Counted from the stretch's first letter, positions 46,101 to 54,009 are shown. The stretch: 64,000 nucleotides of DNA from Flavobacterium sp. IB48 (GCF_016405855.1 NZ_JAEFCA010000003.1:306253-370252), one strand, 5' to 3'. Made by a program: numbers and translations. Notes: generated by a model from the sequence alone, not told the origin.

Positions 46101-48189
46101 TATGCGACATCGATTTGGAGAAACCGTACTGATGTTCTTTTACCGCTTTTGCATACAAAGAATCTGCTCCTACCTTAGGAAGTTCATAAGTAGAAATTTC
46201 GTTTGGCGTAAAAAATCCGTAACCGTTTTCTGCGCTTAAAAGATCTTGTTTTTTTGAAGGTTCTAACTGCTCAATAAATTTGGTTTCTTTCTCGGTAATT
46301 TTTGGTCTTTGAAGATAGTCTTTTACCCAATCGTTAACCTTATCCGTCAGTTTATTGTTTTTCTGAAGCTGAAGCATAACGTCTAGCATAGACATACGTT
46401 GTTCTAAATCTCCTTTTTCTACGGTCTGATCTACAAAATTGATTACTTTTTGATCATCTTGTTTAATCAGAATCGACGTTAGATTTTTCTTTAAGTTAGA
46501 ATTTTTACGTTTAAATAATTCCTGAAAAATAGCTAATTCATCTTCTGTTAAACTCAAATCTTTTAAAACATTAACCGCCGAAGCCACAAGAGATTCTCCT
46601 CTGTCTTTTAAAATTCGTAGGGCAAAATTTCTTTGAAATTCAGTTGGTTCTGTTTTGGTTTGATTGTTTTGATTGTTATAGTAAGAATAGCTGTAAAAAC
46701 TTCCCAATAAATTTCTCGTCAGTTTCTCCCTTAAGTTGATCGAGAAGCCTTCAAAATGTTGTAAAACCGCTTCTAATCTTTCGTTGTTATCGCCAACCAA
46801 ATTAATCGCCGCGGCATAAAGCGTATCTCTTTCAAACTTTACATTTAACCACGAAAACACTTTCCCTTCAAAAGTTTTTTCTTTTTCAGTAATACTTTGT
46901 GCAAGATTGTAAACTTTATCAAAAAAGTTCGGATAATCTGCATTTTCGATATAGAATTTCGATTTTGTATTGGCTTCCAACAAAGCATTCATTCTCGGAA
47001 CTGCAAAGGCTAAAATCTGCAGATTTTCATCTTCTAACGCTTTAAAATAAAGAGGCATTTCGATATAAGGATCGTTGGTTTCTCCAGCAAATTTTAATGC
47101 CAGCGATTTCTTTTCGACCGAACCTTTTTCTAATAATTCGTGCAGGTACGGAACCGTTTTCTCGACATCCAAAACACCTTGAACCCAAAGCGCCATATAG
47201 ACTTCATTATTATTTTTGCTTTTTACGCCAGTCGGAATCGTTTCTGGTTTGGTAAAATAACCTGAAGCCAACTCGATAATATTTCGAACCGTAGTTTCTT
47301 TTTCAGAATCCCAACCCAAACCTGTCCACGTATCGATGGCTCTTACAACCGATGAAAAACGAGTCAGTTTATTATCAATAAGCACTTTGATCATGTATTG
47401 CAAAGCGCCGATACTCGTTTCGTCTAAAGCCTCCAGAATCGTCTGGCGCAAACCTTCCTGACGCTGAGCCGCCAAAAGCAGTTTTTCTACCAACTCCCAA
47501 TGCTGTTGTTTTTCGCTATTTAAAAGAGCTTTGATGATATTTCTCGAAACTTTTCCGTGTGTATCTTTATTAAAAATAATGTCTTCAAACAATTGAAAAA
47601 GTCCTTCTTTGCCAGCATCCAGTGCCGAAGACCACACCATAAATTTATTGATAGAATTTGAAATCTCGGTATCGTGACGAATTTCATCTTCAATACTCAA
47701 ATCATAATAAAAAGTACTGCTGTCCTGATAATTGTATTTGTAAGGTCCGTTTAACAAAGAACGCAGAAAATTGATCTGATTGACCAACAGATAACTTTTA
47801 TGATTTGGTGCTCTAAAAGCTCTTCGCGTATACCCGTTCTGATACATTTTTTGAGGCAATCTGTTCCAAGCTTCTTTTACGTATGCGGCTTTTTCTTCAC
47901 CAAAAAAGTAAAGCAGCAAGTCGTAATAGTTTTTATCTTCCCAGATATTCTCTTTTACCAAAGTGGCAAACTTTTCGGCTTCTTTAGAACCAAGAGAAAT
48001 ATAATTGCTGTAATAATTGTCCTGAAGTTTCAAGAGTTCCAGACCAAACTCCGCCGCTTCTTTTTTCAGTTTTTTTCCAGAAAGTAATTTAGAAAGCAGA
48101 TTACTGTTTACAATTTCTTCCAATTCTTTTTTAAATCTCTTAATTGGATTTTCAATTACTTTACTTTTTAAAAGATCTTCTATCGTCAT
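43123..48189 (-). CDS. DUF4132 giant protein (MolR/YehI-like)
   Basis: A 1688-residue protein. The N-terminal ~700 residues look like helical (HEAT-type) repeats. The C-terminal half carries the DUF4132 hallmark region (about 1160-1400, around GHRRARLYADT and ARYEYLQQFK) and a conserved end with ADWFSPADVESP, FSEVMRDIDLVVSVAHVGGVDPEASHSS and LPIHSQHRGRLFLPF. E. coli MolR/YehI is a distant relative; biochemical function is not established. DUF4132 proteins occur in conflict and stress loci with WGR, RtcB or vWA partners. It is cytoplasmic and probably a scaffold. Preceded by the 144-residue gene. Confidence 0.85.
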   Translation of the reverse strand: MTIEDLLKSKVIENPIKRFKKELEEIVNSNLLSKLLSGKKLKKEAAEFGLELLKLQDNYYSNYISLGSKEAEKFATLVKENIWEDKNYYDLLLYFFGEEKAAYVKEAWNRLPQKMYQNGYTRRAFRAPNHKSYLLVNQINFLRSLLNGPYKYNYQDSSTFYYDLSIEDEIRHDTEISNSINKFMVWSSALDAGKEGLFQLFEDIIFNKDTHGKVSRNIIKALLNSEKQQHWELVEKLLLAAQRQEGLRQTILEALDETSIGALQYMIKVLIDNKLTRFSSVVRAIDTWTGLGWDSEKETTVRNIIELASGYFTKPETIPTGVKSKNNNEVYMALWVQGVLDVEKTVPYLHELLEKGSVEKKSLALKFAGETNDPYIEMPLYFKALEDENLQILAFAVPRMNALLEANTKSKFYIENADYPNFFDKVYNLAQSITEKEKTFEGKVFSWLNVKFERDTLYAAAINLVGDNNERLEAVLQHFEGFSINLREKLTRNLLGSFYSYSYYNNQNNQTKTEPTEFQRNFALRILKDRGESLVASAVNVLKDLSLTEDELAIFQELFKRKNSNLKKNLTSILIKQDDQKVINFVDQTVEKGDLEQRMSMLDVMLQLQKNNKLTDKVNDWVKDYLQRPKITEKETKFIEQLEPSKKQDLLSAENGYGFFTPNEISTYELPKVGADSLYAKAVKEHQYGFSKSMSHIKDEIAKLYKLFEENRNYEYEIENYDNSKSTVLLGNSFRPLKNLKDEKNSELAATNYPLYGVWEEWFKNSGLVERDLFLLTFVSNCDRKIWRDFLEKHVFYYKELLPHPNKRGYDWDNAILNILNALQVKYAFEEKTDFLIDACAILYADLPESVKEFEYVPGKNEYYYNNNKGNGWQNQNFFDVYLNRIDLGNVTAEQEIKIWNLYRWRQLNGLEKNISYCKPFVQLYSAAFEQKLITEGELYEGILDPERISFLTGGNRNYRNQGSEDLLVRFPFLVSMIDKIRETFLDVEVKRGDSNTAVTHLVQSFQKIFGANRLVELITALGKASLYKGYIYSWSYTDLTKQKLFSFLLKRCYPLETDTQESFNALIKKAKISEERLIQTAIYAPQWQKFISTYLDWNGLDEGIWWFHAHTKTASYSATNSELESEAARFSTLDLQDFKDGAVDKDWFTSAYKKLGKAKWELLYESAKYVTDGNGHRRARLYADTITGDLKIREVTAKVKDKRDQDYLRVYGLVPLSKTSPEKDILARYEYLQQFKKESKEFGSMKQASEALAIRVALENLARNAGYPDPVRLTWAMETKQVQNILSKETEVVLDDVTISLIINNEGKADLVTYKAGKELKSIPPKYKKDKGILELTNYRKTMREQWTRSRKGLEESMIRGDEFLFAEMQNLFEHPIISKHLEKLVFISNDNQIGFYVDGSLVTGLGEMISLNGKQTFRIAHCFDLHKNNVWVDYQKYCFDNKLQQPFKQIFRELYVPTPDELKEKSVSRRYAGHQVQPNQTLALLKTRGWKVDYEEGLQKVFHKEGYQVKMYAMADWFSPADVESPTLETIEFHSLKDYKNIAFEDINPRIFSEVMRDIDLVVSVAHVGGVDPEASHSSIEMRAVLLRETLRLFKIKNVEITGNHAIIKGQLAEFSVHLGSAVVHQMPGKYLSILPIHSQHRGRLFLPFADDDPKSAEVMSKVLLFAKDNEIQDPTILSQIDKTYA

Positions 48190-48282
48190 GATTATTTTAG
48201 ATTTTAGATTGCAGATTTTAGATTTTTATTGAGAAGTGAAAGGCTAGATGGAAATCGTAAAAGTTCTTCCATTCCAGATTTT

Positions 48283-48352
48283 ACAATTCACCATTAACAA
48301 TTCACCATTAACAATTCACCATTAACAATTCACCATTAACAATTATAAATTA
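48283..48352. repeat. Tandem 14-bp repeat
   Basis: Four perfect copies of ACAATTCACCATTA (48283-48338) plus a degenerate fifth, between the 144-residue gene and DUF4132. The fifth copy reaches the last codons of the former. Confidence 0.92.
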
Positions 48353-48784
48353 CCAATAGCTTCCCGCCAAGAACGTAAGCCTGATAAAAGTGAGGTTTTT
48401 ATTTTGAGATAAATCGACTTGTTCGGTTAGCGTTTCTAACTGATCGTCTCCGTAGAAAACAGCGTACAAACCATCTTCGAAAGCTACAATGGCATTTTCT
48501 TGCGCTTTGGTCAAATCTACTTGATTGTGATTGTACAGCGCGCCAAAACCAACTTTTCCGGTATCGGTAAGAATGGGTAAATAATTTTCTTTTGGAAGAT
48601 GGATTTTGTCTTCGTCTTCAAACTCAAAGGATGAAGAACGGAACAATTGTGCCTGATGATCAACAATCGATTCTATGAGTTTTTGTGTACTAATGACAGG
48701 ATTTTCTATATCGAGAGCGATACTTTTTTCCTGAAGGAGCGGATGTTTTTTTCCTAATTGTTTAACTGAGATGCTTATATTCAT
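48350..48784 (-). CDS. Protein of unknown function upstream of DUF4132
   Basis: A 144-residue protein, N-terminal MNISISVKQLGKKHPLL, with a mid-region LPILTDTGKVGFGALYNH and a C-terminal TFIRLTFLAGSYW. There is no signal peptide or membrane helix. I recognise no family. Same strand as the DUF4132 gene and separated from it by 160 nt holding tandem repeats, so co-transcription is plausible. Confidence 0.7.
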   Translation of the reverse strand: MNISISVKQLGKKHPLLQEKSIALDIENPVISTQKLIESIVDHQAQLFRSSSFEFEDEDKIHLPKENYLPILTDTGKVGFGALYNHNQVDLTKAQENAIVAFEDGLYAVFYGDDQLETLTEQVDLSQNKNLTFIRLTFLAGSYW

Positions 48785-49002
48785 CTTTACGGGCTTTTAT
48801 TTTGAAGCCGTAATGTAAGATTTTTAAAGCGATTTTTGCTTAAAATAATGTCTTTTTAATGTTAAAAAAAATATTAAAAATAAACTCTTGAGCATAATTA
48901 TTTTAAACACATAGAAACATGGTCTTTCCTTATATTTAAAGGCGTTTCACTAATTTAAATGCACATATTTTAGCTATTTTCAAAGTTTTTTTCGTCGAGT
49001 TT

Positions 49003-49104
49003 GTCATTTCGACGGAGGAGAAATCTTCGCGAGTAGCTCTACAAAGATTGGCACTATACGTTGCGGAGTTACTCGCGAAGATTTCTCCCTTCGGTCGAAA
49101 TGAC
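49003..49104. repeat. ~100-bp interspersed palindromic element, copy 2
   Basis: GTCATTTCGACGGAGGAG at one end and the near-inverse CTCCCTTCGGTCGAAATGAC at the other, with the shared core CTCTACAAAGATTGG. See 12766-12863. The rest of the gap 48785-49002 is A/T-rich with no feature found. Confidence 0.85.
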
Positions 49105-49158
49105 AAGATTATGGAAACTATCGTCTATAATCTCTTTTATAAAATTACAAACCAATAC

Positions 49159-49194
49159 TAAAAAAATATCCCGACAAATAGACATTGTCGGGAT
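49159..49194 (-). terminator. Terminator of the 93-codon gene
   Basis: Minus strand 10-bp stem ATCCCGACAA/TTGTCGGGAT followed by ATTTTTTTA. Confidence 0.9.
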
Positions 49195-49201
49195 TTGAGT
49201 T

Positions 49202-49483
49202 TTATTGAGATAATTTACGATTGCTACTACAAGCCTTATAAATCTGTTTCTCTGAAAATGGCGATAACGTTTCTGCCAGATTACGGCTGGTTCTTAAACA
49301 GCTCAGTATTTTTTGCCTTAAATTGATATCGTCGCCAAACTCTGTATGCATTAAGAGCTCGAAGATTTCCTGCAAATACAGGGGCTGTTCTTTGTAATCT
49401 CCCTCAAACAATTCGTCTGAAAGGAAATTAATTACGGATGGCACTACATCACGATGTGTTGGTTTTTGATTTTCTTTTGACAT
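49202..49483 (-). CDS. Small acidic protein of unknown function with structured leader
   Basis: A 93-residue helical protein (MSKENQKPTHRDVVPSV..., FLSDELFEGDYK...). No family recognised. It is a complete unit: a TATCTTTG promoter box at 49649-49656, a ~150-nt leader with strong potential structure (49504-49644), the gene and a terminator 8 nt after the stop. The leader suggests post-transcriptional control. Confidence 0.65.
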   Translation of the reverse strand: MSKENQKPTHRDVVPSVINFLSDELFEGDYKEQPLYLQEIFELLMHTEFGDDINLRQKILSCLRTSRNLAETLSPFSEKQIYKACSSNRKLSQ

Positions 49484-49503
49484 TTTCGAAAATATTTAAA
49501 CGC

Positions 49504-49644
49504 ACGAAGCCCTCATCTTCGGTTGTGTCAAAACACTACAAGGAGTGGAATTAGGGCTATCACTAGCTCCAGCAACGTGAATGAGGGCTCGTTATGTTAA
49601 CTTAAAATTTAAGTTTCGGATTTCTCCTTGTATAGTATTTTGAC
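49504..49644 (-). ncRNA. Highly structured leader or small RNA with possible pseudoknot
   Basis: Read on the minus strand: GTCAAAATACTA-TA-CAAGGAG (49624-49644) pairs with CTCCTTGTAGTGTTTTGAC (49527-49545), 19 bp with a 2-nt bulge. Inside the loop, ACGAGCCCTCAT (49581-49592) can pair with ATGAGGGCTTCGT (49504-49516), which lies beyond the long stem, giving a pseudoknot that ends ~20 nt before the 93-codon ATG. I cannot match it to a known class from memory. Confidence 0.6.
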
Positions 49645-49648
49645 TTTA

Positions 49649-49656
49649 CAAAGATA
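49649..49656 (-). promoter_or_regulatory. -7 box upstream of the structured leader
   Basis: TATCTTTG, a perfect TAnnTTTG match, 5 nt before the 5' strand of the long stem, so transcription would begin at the base of the structure. No TTG at -33 is obvious. Confidence 0.55.
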
Positions 49657-49811
49657 TGTTTTTATTTAAAAAAGAAAGAAATAACTTACTTTTTTATTTG
49701 TTTTTAAAATTATAATGAACAAGGTTGAAAACAAAGATAGAAATTATTATTAGCGGTATAACTGTTCACTAACTTCAATCAAACTTTTGAATTCAAATTG
49801 ATTTGAATTTG

Positions 49812-49884
49812 TTAGGTGTACGGGACTCGAACCCGTAACCTCTTGCGTGGTGGGCAAGCGTTCTTCCAATTGAACTAACACCTC
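49812..49884 (-). tRNA. tRNA-like element with C33 and loop CCACCAC
   Basis: D-stem GTTC/GAAC, anticodon stem CTTGC/GCAAG with loop CCACCAC (formal anticodon ACC, Gly), T-arm ACGGG-TTCGAGT-CCCGT, acceptor GAGGTGT/ACACCTA (1-72 mismatch). Position 33, almost always U, is C, so normal decoding is unlikely. Third of three such elements after the SDR gene. Confidence 0.65.
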
Positions 49885-49959
49885 TTTTGGCCATGCTGAA
49901 ATAAGACATAAGCCTTGGACTTTTAGCCCATATATTTTTTCGGTTTATTATTGAGAAAA

Positions 49960-50033
49960 AAGGGTGTGCCTGGACTCGAACCTGCATCCTCCAGTTTAGC
50001 AAACTGTCGCTCTTCCAATTGAGCTAACACCCT
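49960..50033 (-). tRNA. tRNA-Ser(GCU)-like element without long variable arm
   Basis: Acceptor AGGGTGT/ACACCCT (7 bp), D-stem GCTC/GAGC, loop TTGCTAA (anticodon GCT). A real tRNA-Ser needs a long class II variable arm for charging; here it is AGGAT. The T-stem GCAGG/CCAGG has two mismatches. Confidence 0.65.
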
Positions 50034-50034
50034 A

Positions 50035-50105
50035 GCGGATAGTTGGGACTCGAACCCAAAACTTTTCCTTTGGCGGGAATATTTTTCCAATTAAACTACT
50101 ATCCT
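50035..50105 (-). tRNA. tRNA-Trp(CCA)-like element with G33
   Basis: Starts 6 nt after the SDR stop codon. Acceptor AGGATAG/CTATCCG (six pairs), D-stem GTTT/AAAT, anticodon stem TTCC/GGAA (4 bp) with loop CGCCAAA (formal anticodon CCA), T-arm TTGGG-TTCGAGT-CCCAA. G at position 33 and the weak D and anticodon stems make normal decoding unlikely. Confidence 0.62.
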
Positions 50106-50110
50106 AACTT

Positions 50111-51481
50111 TTACCAGTTGGTAACTTTATAATTTTTTAGCAGAACGCCAAAGATACTTTTTCCGTTGATTCCTTGAAATATTGGATCAAAAATTCTACT
50201 TGCTCCATCTACAGAATCTAGTGGAGGTATATATCCTTCTTCAAACTGTTTTTTTCTAAGGCTTTCTTTTGCACCAGTCGAAATCCATCCCACATCTACA
50301 CTCGTCATATAAATCGAATCTTCTGCAAATTCTTTAGCCGAAGTCAGTGTCATCATATTTAGAGCCGCTTTTGTCATATTGGTATGCGGATGAAAAATCG
50401 TTTTATTAGTATAACTAAAAATCCCTTCAGACGATGTCACATTGACAATAAATCGTTCATTAAATTCAGAATTAAAAAACAATGGCTTTAGTTCTTTAAT
50501 CAAGAAGTAAGGCGCAATCTGATTGATAAGATTAACCTCAACCAATTCGTACATGCTAATTTCTTCTAAAGTCGAATTCCAGCTTGTTTTTTCACGATTA
50601 TCAATTGGCTGTCCAAAACGTGAAAGTGCTATTTCTGTCTTTTCTTCAAAACCATATTCCAATGCTTTTATTTCTGCCGCAACAGGAGTTTTATTGGCTA
50701 TCAATTTTATATCAGATTTAAATTCGTCTAACAGATTTTCTTCTTTTCGAATTAAAGGCTGATAATATTCATCTGTATATTTAATGGTTTGTGCAGCATT
50801 ATTAACTAAAATATCTAAGCTTTCAAATTTGGATTTATAAAACGATATAAACTCATTTATAGCATTCAAATTCCGCAAATCCAAGCCATAAATTATCAAA
50901 TTGTCTTTCCAATTCTCAAAATCATTCTCTTGCATAAACTGTTCTAAAGCAAGTGCAGGGAAACGAGTTGTAAGGACAACATTGGCATTATTTCGTAAAA
51001 GTTTCAAAGCAGTAGCAAAACCTACTTTTACGCGTCCACCTGTAAGAATTACATTTCGACCTTTTAAATCAATATTTTGGAACCGTTTTTCATAATTTTC
51101 TTCTGCACATTCTGGACAAAGTCTTGTGTAAAAACTATGGGCTAATTTATAAGAACGATTACAGGCATAACAATTTTTAGGCATATTTAATTCGGTAAAC
51201 TGTTGTTCATCGGGATTTTCTTTTTCAGCAAACAGAGTTTCCCCATTTAATGCTTTTGAAACTATTGTTGAACTCAGACTAACATGAAGATCTTCTTGCT
51301 TTTTAGAAAAATAACTCACACTACGCAGATTCTTTTTGGCATTTTTATGAATCTTTGTAATCAAACCTCCAAACAAATCATTATCAGGATTTTCAAACGG
51401 ATCGTCTTTCAGTGCTTGTAAAACTTTAATACAAGTCTGCCATTCTTCTTTACTAAAAATATATTTCTTTTCTGTTTCCAT
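50111..51481 (-). CDS. SDR oxidoreductase with N-terminal zinc-ribbon extension
   Basis: A 456-residue protein. Residues ~115-140 hold a zinc ribbon (CYACN...CPEC). The short-chain dehydrogenase domain starts about residue 150 with the nucleotide motif LTGGRVKVGFATA, DLRNL, LVNNAAQ and a later Ser/Tyr/Lys region (NVTSSEG... TKAAL). The N-terminal ~110 residues are unassigned. It follows the 231-residue gene by 3 nt and is followed by three tRNA-like elements, so it is the last protein gene of the unit. Substrate unknown; an RNA-linked role is only implied by context. Confidence 0.8.
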   Translation of the reverse strand: METEKKYIFSKEEWQTCIKVLQALKDDPFENPDNDLFGGLITKIHKNAKKNLRSVSYFSKKQEDLHVSLSSTIVSKALNGETLFAEKENPDEQQFTELNMPKNCYACNRSYKLAHSFYTRLCPECAEENYEKRFQNIDLKGRNVILTGGRVKVGFATALKLLRNNANVVLTTRFPALALEQFMQENDFENWKDNLIIYGLDLRNLNAINEFISFYKSKFESLDILVNNAAQTIKYTDEYYQPLIRKEENLLDEFKSDIKLIANKTPVAAEIKALEYGFEEKTEIALSRFGQPIDNREKTSWNSTLEEISMYELVEVNLINQIAPYFLIKELKPLFFNSEFNERFIVNVTSSEGIFSYTNKTIFHPHTNMTKAALNMMTLTSAKEFAEDSIYMTSVDVGWISTGAKESLRKKQFEEGYIPPLDSVDGASRIFDPIFQGINGKSIFGVLLKNYKVTNW

Positions 51482-51484
51482 TTA

Positions 51485-52171
51485 CTATTCTTCTAAAAAG
51501 TCTTCTAAAAATCCTATAAACTTTTTTCCATTAGCAGACCATCTTAAACCTTGTCCGTTTTCAACTCTTATTTCGTAAACCAAACCGTGTTTATAATGAT
51601 AAAAAATATTCCACCATGTTTTATGATTTATAATGTAATGAATAAGCTTTTCTACTTTTTCTTTTTTCTGGATTGTATTTCCTTTTATTTCTCCAAAAAT
51701 ACTGTCTTTTTTTCTGCCAACATGTTTCTCCCAAGCTCTAGATGCAATCGAAATATCTTTGTTATAAGATTGAAAACAACTTTCCAAAAGAATTTCTTTT
51801 GCTGGTGGAATTCCATTTTCATCACGCTGACTTGCCGAAGTTAAACGCTGTCCTAAAATAAGTAGTAAGTTTTCAAATGGAGTTTCTTCAAATCTCTGAA
51901 TCAAACTCTCCCTTAATCCTTCTGCATCGTTTTTAAAATTTTCTAAAATGTCTTTAAAATAAAATATCGAATCATCCAAAGAAATTATTATTTCATCTTT
52001 GAAATAAGGAAGTCTCAAAATTTCAGTTTTCTGACTATGAAAAAAGATCAAGTTTTCTGAAAATAGCTCGAGATTCTCATCTATTAAAAACAAAGCATAT
52101 TTTTCTTTCCATGCTTCATTTAGGTCTGGAATCATAGCTTTTATTTCATTAAAAAGAATATTAGATTTCAT
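51485..52171 (-). CDS. Protein of unknown function between DUF434 and SDR genes
   Basis: A 228-residue protein without signal peptide or membrane helix. It has an N-terminal helical part, a mid-segment ERFEETPFENLLLILGQRL and a Trp-rich C-terminus (HKTWWNIFYHYKHG; GLRWSANGKKFIGFLEDFLEE). No family recognised. The ATG at 52171 lies 1 nt after the DUF434 stop, and a TTG three codons earlier would overlap it. Tight spacing on both sides shows an operon. Confidence 0.75.
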   Translation of the reverse strand: MKSNILFNEIKAMIPDLNEAWKEKYALFLIDENLELFSENLIFFHSQKTEILRLPYFKDEIIISLDDSIFYFKDILENFKNDAEGLRESLIQRFEETPFENLLLILGQRLTSASQRDENGIPPAKEILLESCFQSYNKDISIASRAWEKHVGRKKDSIFGEIKGNTIQKKEKVEKLIHYIINHKTWWNIFYHYKHGLVYEIRVENGQGLRWSANGKKFIGFLEDFLEE

Positions 52172-52172
52172 T

Positions 52173-52889
52173 TTATCCAAAACAGATTATATTTTCATTT
52201 ACATTCATTTGTGACAAAACATATTTCATGAGATTAAAATTAGCCGACGCATTATCCAAAATCCAAGCATCAGAAGTCACAGCAATCCAATTGCTTTCTG
52301 CAATTACTTTATCGGGATTATAAACCAATTCCACTTGCCAATCATATTGATTTTCTAAAGCTATTTCTTCAATCATCTTTTTCAATCTTCCGCTATTTGA
52401 AACAGGTTTATCAAAAAACCAATAAATTGTTTTTATCTTTTCTTTTTTGTAGAAGTCAGCAATTATTTCTATTGCCTGTGATGTCTGTTTCACTCTTTTA
52501 TAAGTTCCGTGTACACTTGACAAATCACGAATGAATCCATCTTGTCCTCTAAAAACATAAGCGTTTGATAAAATACTTTCTAATAAAATCAAAGCGTTAA
52601 AACCATCTATAGCAATTTCTTTTCCTTCTAAATTCTGACTTTGAATTTCTTTAGATTTTCGATCTTCAATTTGACTTTGAGAAGCACTCATTCCGCGAAC
52701 TGCTTGCTGTTGTCTTGAATTTAAACGATATCGGTTTCCGACTAAAGCTAACGTTGCTTTTTCGCCATAACCTCTGCTCAGGAAATAAGACAAATCTGTT
52801 ACAGCTTCTTTTAGTTTAAACTGTATTTTCTCTGTTCCGAATAAATCATCGTCGCTTGCTTCTTTTCCTCTGTTTTTAAGACTAGTCAT
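52173..52889 (-). CDS. DUF434 protein, PIN/NYN-like C-terminal half
   Basis: A 238-residue protein. The N-terminal ~90 residues match the DUF434 look (LSYFLSRGYGEKATLALVGNRYRLNSRQQQAVRG). The C-terminal part starts AIDGFNALILLESIL and continues RDLSSVHGTYKR...TIYWFFDKPVSNSGRLK, with acidic residues placed as in PIN/NYN ribonuclease folds. I infer a nuclease-like domain, though this is a pattern judgement. First gene of a three-gene operon, with a TATTTTTG box just upstream. Confidence 0.72.
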   Translation of the reverse strand: MTSLKNRGKEASDDDLFGTEKIQFKLKEAVTDLSYFLSRGYGEKATLALVGNRYRLNSRQQQAVRGMSASQSQIEDRKSKEIQSQNLEGKEIAIDGFNALILLESILSNAYVFRGQDGFIRDLSSVHGTYKRVKQTSQAIEIIADFYKKEKIKTIYWFFDKPVSNSGRLKKMIEEIALENQYDWQVELVYNPDKVIAESNWIAVTSDAWILDNASANFNLMKYVLSQMNVNENIICFG

Positions 52890-52948
52890 TTTACAAAAAT
52901 ATAAAAATTAACCTACAATTAATATGTCATTTTGAAAATCAGTGAACT

Positions 52949-53746
52949 TTAAATTCCAAAAAAGCTTTTAGAATTCCTCGTCGTTTCCTCTGCTACTTTA
53001 GCTAAAGTAATCCCTTTAAACTGTGCAATTGTTCCGGCAACATACGGCAGAAAAGCAGGTTCGCAACGGCGTTCGTGGTATTTCTTCAAGAGGCTGTTCG
53101 GGACATTTTTAGGAAGCATAAACGGCGCATCGGTTTCAATCATCATTCGGTCGAGCGGTACGTACTGAATGACTTCTTTTAAATGGCTAAAACGCTTGGC
53201 ATCTGAAATCGCTCCCGTAAAACCCAGATAAAATCCGTTATCGAGATAGGTTTTTGCTTCCTGCAACGTTCCCGTAAAACAATGCACAACGGCTTTTGGC
53301 AATTGTGGTAAATAGTTTTTGGTAATATTTATAAACGAATTAAAAGCGCTTCTTTCGTGCAAAAACAAAGGTTTCTGTACTTCAATCGCCAATTCTAATT
53401 GGGCTTTATAACATTCTTCCTGTTTGTTTCGGGGCGAAAAGTCACGATCAAAATCAAGTCCGCATTCGCCAACAGAGACTACGTGTTTCAGTTCTAATAA
53501 TTTCCTAAGTTTCGAAATACTCTGCACATCAAAACTCTTCGCATCATGCGGATGTATTCCCGCCGTAGCGTACAACACGCCCGGATATTGCCTCGCAATC
53601 TTTGCAGATTCTTCGCTATTTCGTACGCTGGTGCCTGTGAGTATCATTTGTGATACATCGGCATCGAGCGCGTCTTGTACGACATCGTCTATGTCGTTTT
53701 GGAATTGTTTGTTGGTCAAATTAATTCCGATATCTATATAATTCAT
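52949..53746 (-). CDS. TatD-family metal-dependent nuclease
   Basis: A 265-residue TIM-barrel hydrolase. Motifs: IDIGINL at the start (the usual DxHxH appears modified to DIGIN), SVGECGLDFDRD, FLHERSAF, VHCFTGT and IETDAPFMLP. TatD proteins are 3'-5' exonucleases on DNA and RNA. The altered first metal motif is shared by some YjjV/TatD2 relatives and may reduce metal sites. It lies between the DUF434 operon and rtcB and may be housekeeping. Confidence 0.88.
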   Translation of the reverse strand: MNYIDIGINLTNKQFQNDIDDVVQDALDADVSQMILTGTSVRNSEESAKIARQYPGVLYATAGIHPHDAKSFDVQSISKLRKLLELKHVVSVGECGLDFDRDFSPRNKQEECYKAQLELAIEVQKPLFLHERSAFNSFINITKNYLPQLPKAVVHCFTGTLQEAKTYLDNGFYLGFTGAISDAKRFSHLKEVIQYVPLDRMMIETDAPFMLPKNVPNSLLKKYHERRCEPAFLPYVAGTIAQFKGITLAKVAEETTRNSKSFFGI

Positions 53747-53755
53747 TTTTTTTAA

Positions 53756-54009
53756 AGTTGCTAAGGTTCTGAGAGGCTAAGGTGCTAAGGTTTTTTCCTC
53801 TCTGAACCTTTAATTATTTTTTATTTTTTAAACGTAATATTTGTCATTTCGACGAAGGAGAAATCTTCGCGAGAAACTCTACAAAGATTGGACTCACGTT
53901 GCGGAGCTACTTGTGGAGATTTCTCCTTCGTCGAAATGACATAAAATGCGGATAATCGTTGTTGATGAGAAACCTTAGAATCTTAGCATCTTAGAACCTT
54001 AGTATCTCA
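53756..54009. repeat. Nested repeat: CTAAG-rich inverted arms around palindromic element copy 3
   Basis: GTTGCTAAGGTTCTGAGAGG... (53756-53799) and its inverted relative (53965-54009) flank the ~98-bp palindromic element at 53843-53940 (GTCATTTCGACGAAGGAG ... CTCCTTCGTCGAAATGAC). It fills the gap between tatD and rtcB. Confidence 0.8.

Noticed and set aside
48283..48352. Origin-type iterons
   Set aside because: No replication gene nearby; the 14-bp unit lacks dyads and lies inside an operon-like region.
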